Assembly: GCA_030643245.1 (NCBI GenBank)
Contig: DAOWME010000095.1
Span: 1 to 10,109, forward strand
Direction: 5' to 3'
From: Deltaproteobacteria bacterium
GTDB lineage: Bacteria; Desulfobacterota; UBA8473
Length of the DNA stretch: 10,109 bases
Shown here: in pieces, positions 5,981 through 10,109 of the stretch
How the letters are laid out: every line of letters begins with the position of its first letter
Numbering within the stretch: position 1 is the stretch's first letter
Made by a program: the position numbers and the translations under genes
Notes under the pieces: generated by a model
Database searches by the model: none
Told to the model about the DNA's origin: nothing
What the model saw: only the letters and a program-made list of their open reading frames with translations

Positions 5981-7111
5981 ATGTGTGTAAAATGTAAATT
6001 TGCTTTTTGCCTATTCAAATATTTTCCATTCGGTGGGTTGCAGCGGGGTTTCCTGCGGTTGGCCGAGGTCTGTCTGACTCGTGGTCATCAAATAGATGTG
6101 TACACCGGCTCCTGGCAGGGAGAAATTCCCCCCGGCTTGCGTGTCTCAGTACTCCCGGTTATGGGCCTAACCAATCACAGACGTTGTCAGTCGTATGCTG
6201 GAAGACTCAAGAGATGTTTAAAAGAGAGGCCCTATGATGCAGTCGTTGGATTCAATAAGATGCCCGGTTTGGACGTCTATTTTGCATCAGACACATGTTT
6301 TGCGGCACGTATAGGTGGGAGGAGCGTCCTGTATCGTTTGACAGGACGTTGCCGGGGCTATCTGCGACTAGAACGAGCCGTCTTTGATAAACAGTCAAAT
6401 ACAGAGATCCTGTTGATTTCCGAAAATGAAAAGGAACGCTTTATGGATTGCTACGGCACGCCAGAACATCGGTTTCACTTATTACCCCCCGGTGTCGATA
6501 GGGATCGTTTGGCACCCAGAGATGCGGCCGGGGTTCGTGAAACATTACGCAGCGAACTCCTCATCGGACCGGATCAAAATATTGTCTTGATGGTCGGATC
6601 AGATTTTAGGAGAAAAGGCGTTGACCGCGCGGTCAGGGGTATTGCTTCTTTACCTCCCGATCTTTGTGCGGAAACGATCTTGTTGATCCTGGGTGAAGGC
6701 AAAGAAGGTCCCTTCAAAAGATTAGCTCGACGCTTGGGTATTTCTGAGAAGGTGCGGTTTTTAGGTGGGCGCAAAGATGTTCCCCTGTTTTTGACGGCAG
6801 CCGATGTCTTGCTGCACCCCGCCTACGAGGAAAACACCGGTACAGTCTTAATTGAGGCGATGGCATCAGGATTACCGGTTCTGGCTACTGACGTTTGTGG
6901 TTATGGTTACCATATTGAACGTGCCGGCGCAGGACAATTGGTCCCTTCACCTTTTGAGCAAGCGTCGCTCAATCGACTGTTGATTTCCATGCTGACTTCA
7001 GATAAGAAATATCAATGGCAGGCGAATGGTAGGGCATATGTCTCAAGGACCGATGTCTTCGGCAGGGCGAAACAGGCTGCGGATTTTATCGAACAGGTGG
7101 CGGCATGCTAG
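5981..7111 (+). CDS. waaG: LPS core glucosyltransferase I WaaG
   Basis: A 376-residue GT4-family (GT-B fold) enzyme that adds the first hexose, glucose from UDP-glucose in E. coli, to heptose II of the inner core at the cytoplasmic membrane face. The match to E. coli WaaG is close by recall: AFCLFKYFPFGGLQRGF (8-24), VVGFNKMPGLDVYFASD (88-104), LLPPGV (167-172), MVGSDFRRKGVDRA (204-217) and HPAYEENTGTVLIEAMASG (279-297). The last holds the retaining-transferase EX7E pair E284 and E292. ATG at 5981 puts the AFCL strand slightly further from the N-terminus than in E. coli; only a weak Shine-Dalgarno precedes it. The stop overlaps the waaP start by 7 bp (ATGCTAG). The donor sugar in this organism is not certain. 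Confidence 0.95.
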   Translation: MCVKCKFAFCLFKYFPFGGLQRGFLRLAEVCLTRGHQIDVYTGSWQGEIPPGLRVSVLPVMGLTNHRRCQSYAGRLKRCLKERPYDAVVGFNKMPGLDVYFASDTCFAARIGGRSVLYRLTGRCRGYLRLERAVFDKQSNTEILLISENEKERFMDCYGTPEHRFHLLPPGVDRDRLAPRDAAGVRETLRSELLIGPDQNIVLMVGSDFRRKGVDRAVRGIASLPPDLCAETILLILGEGKEGPFKRLARRLGISEKVRFLGGRKDVPLFLTAADVLLHPAYEENTGTVLIEAMASGLPVLATDVCGYGYHIERAGAGQLVPSPFEQASLNRLLISMLTSDKKYQWQANGRAYVSRTDVFGRAKQAADFIEQVAAC

Positions 7112-7920
7112 TCCTACCTGCGGATTGGAGGGAACGCTGGCAAGGCCGGGATGTCTTTGGCCGGGTATTTGCCCTGGAAGGTGAGATATACAGCGAGCAA
7201 AAGGGCCGTAAGGCTGTGCGTTTTGCTCTCGGCGGCGGGTATTATTTTGCCAAGCTTCATTACGGTATCGGTTGCAAAGAGATAATAAAGAACCTCTCAC
7301 AATTGCGTTTACCGATCTTCAGTGCACAAAATGAATGGCGGGCGATCCAACGCCTGGAAGAACTGGGCGTTAGGACGATGCATCTGGTGGGATATGGTAA
7401 GAGAGGTTGGAATCCGGCACGACTTCAGTCTTTTGTGATCACGGAAGAACTGGCCAACACGGTAAGTTTGGCGGTTTTCTGCCGCAGTTGGCGTCAGTCA
7501 CCCCCAAGTTATGCCTTGAAACAGGCCTTAATCAAGGAAGTAGCGAAGATAGCCAGAACGCTCCATGAACATGGAATTAACCATAGGGATTTCTATATTT
7601 GTCATTTCCTGCTTGATGTTTCGGGAGGACGAGAGAGGATAGACACTCGTGGTTTGCAGCTTTACCTGATTGATCTGCACCGCGTACAGATTAGGCGTCA
7701 TGTACCATCGCGCTGGCGAGTAAAGGATATCGGCGGACTGTTCTTTTCGACCATGGACATAGGTTTGACCCAGCGTGACTTATTGCGCTTTGTCCGGGTA
7801 TACCGGAATAGGCCATTGAGGGTTTCTCTCCGGGAAGACAAGGTCTTTTGGCGACGGGTGAGGAGACGTGGCATCAGACTATATCGGAAATTGTCCAGGA
7901 AAACCCCGGTGGTCATCTAA
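7105..7920 (+). CDS. waaP: LPS core heptose (I) kinase WaaP
   Basis: A 271-residue cytosolic kinase that phosphorylates heptose I of the LPS inner core, a change needed for a robust outer membrane in enterics. It aligns by recall along its whole length with E. coli WaaP: YYFAKLHYGIGCKEIIKNL (46-64) with candidate ATP-site lysine K50, NEWRAIQRLEELGVRTM (76-92), FVITEEL (110-116), the catalytic loop GINHRDFYICHFLLD (157-171) with D162, and LYLIDLHRVQIRRHVPSRWR (187-206) with D190 in the place of the metal-binding DFG aspartate. FFSTMDIGLTQRD (213-225) is also conserved. All key kinase residues are present, so it should be active. AGGTGG at 7094-7099 precedes the ATG. It starts inside waaG and its TAA shares a base with the next ATG, so translation is probably coupled. 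Confidence 0.95.
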   Translation: MLVLPADWRERWQGRDVFGRVFALEGEIYSEQKGRKAVRFALGGGYYFAKLHYGIGCKEIIKNLSQLRLPIFSAQNEWRAIQRLEELGVRTMHLVGYGKRGWNPARLQSFVITEELANTVSLAVFCRSWRQSPPSYALKQALIKEVAKIARTLHEHGINHRDFYICHFLLDVSGGRERIDTRGLQLYLIDLHRVQIRRHVPSRWRVKDIGGLFFSTMDIGLTQRDLLRFVRVYRNRPLRVSLREDKVFWRRVRRRGIRLYRKLSRKTPVVI

Positions 7921-8888
7921 TGGGCGCTAACCAGTCAGAATCCGGACCCGATTCGAGGTGTCCTCTTTGCAACTCGCATGGAATATTCTCTTTTGAAGGC
8001 AGGGATCTACTCCACGACAAGCCCGATACCTATCGGTATATGCAATGCCAGCGGTGCAGCGCGGTCTATCAGGGCACTATGCCTTCCCCTTCTGATATTG
8101 CCGGCTTCTATCCCGACGACTACGAGGTTTACCGGGAGGTAAATAATCCGCTGCGTCACGGGCGCACCAAGCTCGCCATACTGCTTCATAAGTATCACTA
8201 TACTCACCTACATGTTCCATTGTTGTTCAGGTTACTAGCCCCTGTACTCGCGGTTTCCAGATACCGTGATGCCATCTCATTTGTACCGAATGGAAGGGCG
8301 CTTGATATAGGGTGTGGTAATGGAAAATTTATGCGAAGGATGAATTCCCTGGGTTGGCGGTTTGAAGGCGTGGAGTTTAATCCGGTGGCTGTAGACGTCT
8401 GTCGCAGAGCAGGTCTCAAGGTGTTCCACGGTGACCTGCACGCCGCCGCTTTTGAAGAGAACAGCTTTGACCTGGTATCGGCGCGGCACCTGATCGAACA
8501 CGTTTCAGACCCGGATGCTTTGATGAGCGAAATAGCCCGGATCTTGAAGAGGGGGGGGCGGTTGGTGGTTCGAACGCCAAACAGCCTGGCATTGGGGCGA
8601 CAATGGTTCGGGACGTACTGGTATGATAATGATGTGCCGCGCCATCTTATACTTTTCTCCCCAGCCAATCTTCGAATGCTGGCGGGGCGCCACGGTCTCC
8701 TGTCGCTTACGGAAAAGACCTTTACTACACCAAAGATCATACTGATGAGCTGGGATTATGTGACCGGGAATCGGGATGATCCATCCAAAAATCGCAAGGT
8801 ACGAAGATTGATAGCGAGGTTTTATGTTTTACTGACAGCTATAGGCCGCCGGGGAGACGAGATTTTTGGCGTTTACGAGAAGTCATGA
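7920..8888 (+). CDS. Zinc-ribbon class I SAM-dependent methyltransferase
   Basis: From the ATG at 7920 the protein has 322 residues. An N-terminal zinc ribbon is formed by CPLC (14-17) and CQRC (43-46), followed by FYPDDY (63-68), a linker common in sugar or saccharide methyltransferases. The Rossmann SAM site is ALDIGCGNGKFM (127-138), with E152 in GVEFNP after strand 2, then FDLVSARHLIEHV (183-195) and LKRGGRLVVRTPN (209-221). The frame is open upstream to 7848, but TAATG overlap with the waaP stop makes 7920 the natural start. It ends in a 4-bp ATGA overlap with the next gene. A run of eight G at 8551-8558 lies in codons 211-213. The substrate is unknown; a core or lipid-linked sugar is inferred from the operon. 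Confidence 0.85.
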   Translation: MGANQSESGPDSRCPLCNSHGIFSFEGRDLLHDKPDTYRYMQCQRCSAVYQGTMPSPSDIAGFYPDDYEVYREVNNPLRHGRTKLAILLHKYHYTHLHVPLLFRLLAPVLAVSRYRDAISFVPNGRALDIGCGNGKFMRRMNSLGWRFEGVEFNPVAVDVCRRAGLKVFHGDLHAAAFEENSFDLVSARHLIEHVSDPDALMSEIARILKRGGRLVVRTPNSLALGRQWFGTYWYDNDVPRHLILFSPANLRMLAGRHGLLSLTEKTFTTPKIILMSWDYVTGNRDDPSKNRKVRRLIARFYVLLTAIGRRGDEIFGVYEKS

Positions 8889-9865
8889 ACAACAAGAGGG
8901 TCCTTTTTGTTTCAAAGGGTGAGCACGCTGCATCGACTCGCTATCGAGTCCTGGCCTATTTCAACATGTTGCAAGCCAACGGATGGCGCCCTGCGCACTT
9001 GGCGGCACGGCATAACTCCTTGTCACGTATAAAACTGCTGTATGGTGCGCTTCGGGCTGATGTTGTGGTGATCTTGAGAAGAACCTTCGGCGTTGCTTTT
9101 CTCCGATTGCTTCGTTTGTGTTCAAAAAGGATCGTATTCGACCTCGATGATGCGATCTTTCTCAACAGTGATGGCACCCCATCTCGTAGACGTGAAAATC
9201 GCTTTGCGCAGATGGCCCGTCACTGCCAGCAGATCTGGGTGGGCAATGATTATCTGCGCGATGCTGCTCTTCGTTACAACCAGGCAGTGGTGACTTTCCC
9301 TACATCAGTCTCACTGCAAAGATATGAGCTTGAGGCGAGCAAACCTGTAGACCACATCGACCTTGTTTGGATTGGGAGCAGTTCGACAAGGAGGTATCTT
9401 GAAGAGGCCCTACCCACCCTGGAGCGGCTGGCTGAGAGTTTTGTTTCTCTCAGGCTTAAGATCATAGCTGATTTTGACTTGCCGTCACAAAGTCTACAAA
9501 CCATTACTGTCCCGTGGAGCGAAGAGATAGAGACGAAAGCACTGGCATCCGCCCACATAGGTATTGCGCCGATGCCTGATAATCCTTGGACACGGGGAAA
9601 ATGTGGGCTGAAGGTTCTCCAGTATATGGCTGCAGGCCTGCCGGTAGTCTCATCGCCAACGGGTGTGAACGGGAGTATTGTTGAAGAAGGTGTGACAGGT
9701 TTCCTGGTTAATGATTTCAATGAATGGTATATGGCTGTCGAGGGACTCGTATCTGCCCCCGAGTTGAGGCGGATTATGGGTGAGGCGGGAAGGAACCGAG
9801 TTATTGAGGATTACTCTGTGGATGTTACTTGCATGAAGATGATTTATGCCCTTGAAAATGTATGA
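8885..9865 (+). CDS. GT4-type glycosyltransferase
   Basis: A 326-residue protein with the two-domain GT-B pattern. The N-terminal domain has HAASTRYRVLAYFNML (14-29) and RIVFDLDDAIF (82-92), a pair of signatures common in GT4 enzymes of polysaccharide clusters. The C-terminal domain has IDLVWIGSSSTRRYL (158-172), IGIAPMPDNPW (225-235) and KCGLKVLQYMAAGLPVVSSP (239-258), then GVNGSIVEEGVTGFLV (260-275). The usual second glutamate of the EX7E pair is replaced here by Q245 in LQYM, as often seen in this subgroup. No membrane segment stands out. The start overlaps the methyltransferase stop (ATGA). The final codons and stop lie inside a repeat remnant. The added sugar and acceptor are unknown; a late core or O-antigen-linking step is likely. 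Confidence 0.85.
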   Translation: MNNKRVLFVSKGEHAASTRYRVLAYFNMLQANGWRPAHLAARHNSLSRIKLLYGALRADVVVILRRTFGVAFLRLLRLCSKRIVFDLDDAIFLNSDGTPSRRRENRFAQMARHCQQIWVGNDYLRDAALRYNQAVVTFPTSVSLQRYELEASKPVDHIDLVWIGSSSTRRYLEEALPTLERLAESFVSLRLKIIADFDLPSQSLQTITVPWSEEIETKALASAHIGIAPMPDNPWTRGKCGLKVLQYMAAGLPVVSSPTGVNGSIVEEGVTGFLVNDFNEWYMAVEGLVSAPELRRIMGEAGRNRVIEDYSVDVTCMKMIYALENV

Positions 9866-9902
9866 CTTACTTGGGTTTCTCCCTCTGGCTTTGTGACGTT
9901 TA
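9855..9902. repeat. Diverged half copy of repeat R3 over the end of the last glycosyltransferase gene
   Basis: The stretch beginning AAAATGTATGACTTAC and running through CTCCCTCTGGCTTTGTGA matches the reverse complement of the left arm and loop of R3 (4139-4187) at roughly 80% of positions. The similarity starts at the R3 loop and ends in the terminal TTTA; the other arm is not recognisable upstream. It contains the last sense codons and TGA (9863-9865) of the preceding gene. Confidence 0.55.
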
Positions 9903-9970
9903 ATAACTGAAAACCTTGCACCTTACCTCATCGAAACTTTGGCCTTGATCATCGTTTCGGACATCATGCT

Positions 9971-10109
9971 TAGGGACGGGGCCGAAATAACTTCCCCATC
10001 TATGCATCTCACCTTCAGGCCATCTTCGCCCGATCTTCAAACACAAAATCCTCGAAATAGTTAAGACTATTCCTGTGGTTTTGTATTTTCAGATCGAACA
10101 AATCCAACC
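9971..10109. mobile_element. MITE-like element R1, copy 2 (cut by window end)
   Basis: It starts TAGGGACGGGGCCGAAATAA, the same terminal repeat as R1 copy 1, and continues as the reverse complement of copy 1 as far as the window allows (139 bp, about 90% identical by eye). The far terminal repeat is outside the window. The outer TA matches the supposed TA target. The 105 bp between the last glycosyltransferase and this element hold only the R3 half copy and no gene. Confidence 0.8.

Noticed and set aside
7848..7919. Upstream start for the methyltransferase
   Set aside because: It would overlap waaP by 73 bp. The TAATG junction at 7918-7922 gives a normal coupled start immediately before the zinc ribbon.
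8204..8740. 178-codon minus-strand ORF opposite the methyltransferase
   Set aside because: It is antisense to a well-supported coding frame, with an Arg/Ser-rich composition typical of shadow frames and no motif.
9930..9958. CGAAAC...GTTTCG inverted repeat after the last gene
   Set aside because: The stem is only 6 bp with a long loop and no T-run, so it is too weak to call a terminator.
1..10109. CRISPR arrays, tRNA or rRNA genes, riboswitches
   Set aside because: No regularly spaced direct repeats, cloverleaf sequences or known aptamer cores were recognised on reading. The repeats present are inverted or palindromic elements.

Overview
The window looks like chromosomal DNA of a Gram-negative bacterium that makes heptose-containing lipopolysaccharide. 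The gene mix (LpxK, GmhB, a heptosyltransferase, WaaG, WaaP and a GT39 membrane transferase) and the abundance of short palindromic repeats suggest a member of the former Deltaproteobacteria (Desulfobacterota, for example the Syntrophales). This placement is inferred from gene content and style. No rRNA or other taxonomic marker is present.

Left edge (1-806): the last 47 codons of a probable transposase run rightward off the window start. Facing it is an AT-rich hypoxanthine phosphoribosyltransferase gene (hpt, minus strand). Between hpt and lpxK (793-1116, 324 bp, no gene) the DNA is almost entirely repeats. R1 is a 187-bp MITE-like element with 26-bp terminal inverted repeats at 807-993. 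A short fragment resembling repeat R3 follows at about 990-1013. R2 is a palindromic GTAGGGG repeat at 1024-1109, ending 7 bp before the lpxK start codon.

First LPS block (1117-5913, + strand): lpxK (lipid A 4'-kinase), gmhB (heptose bisphosphate phosphatase) and a WaaC-type heptosyltransferase are tightly spaced. The heptosyltransferase is fused in frame to a C-terminal Trm112/YcaR-type zinc-ribbon domain. That domain still has its own Shine-Dalgarno sequence and ATG, so a free 57-residue product is possible. A strong hairpin and a second palindromic element (R3, 4133-4234, 224-bp gap) separate this from a polytopic GT39/ArnT-like glycosyltransferase.

Second LPS block (5981-9865, + strand): waaG (core glucosyltransferase I), waaP (heptose kinase), a zinc-ribbon SAM methyltransferase and a GT4-type glycosyltransferase overlap one another by 7, 1 and 4 bp. 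They probably form one translationally coupled unit. Together the two blocks cover lipid A phosphorylation, ADP-heptose supply, heptose transfer, inner-core hexose addition and phosphorylation, then less defined decoration.

Right edge (9855-10109): a diverged half copy of R3 overlaps the stop codon of the last glycosyltransferase. It is followed by a second R1 copy, inverted relative to the first and cut by the window end. The two R1 copies therefore bracket the whole LPS cluster as inverted repeats about 9 kb apart. The most unusual points are the heptosyltransferase-Trm112 fusion with a retained internal start, and the way three short repeat families sit exactly at gene starts and ends.
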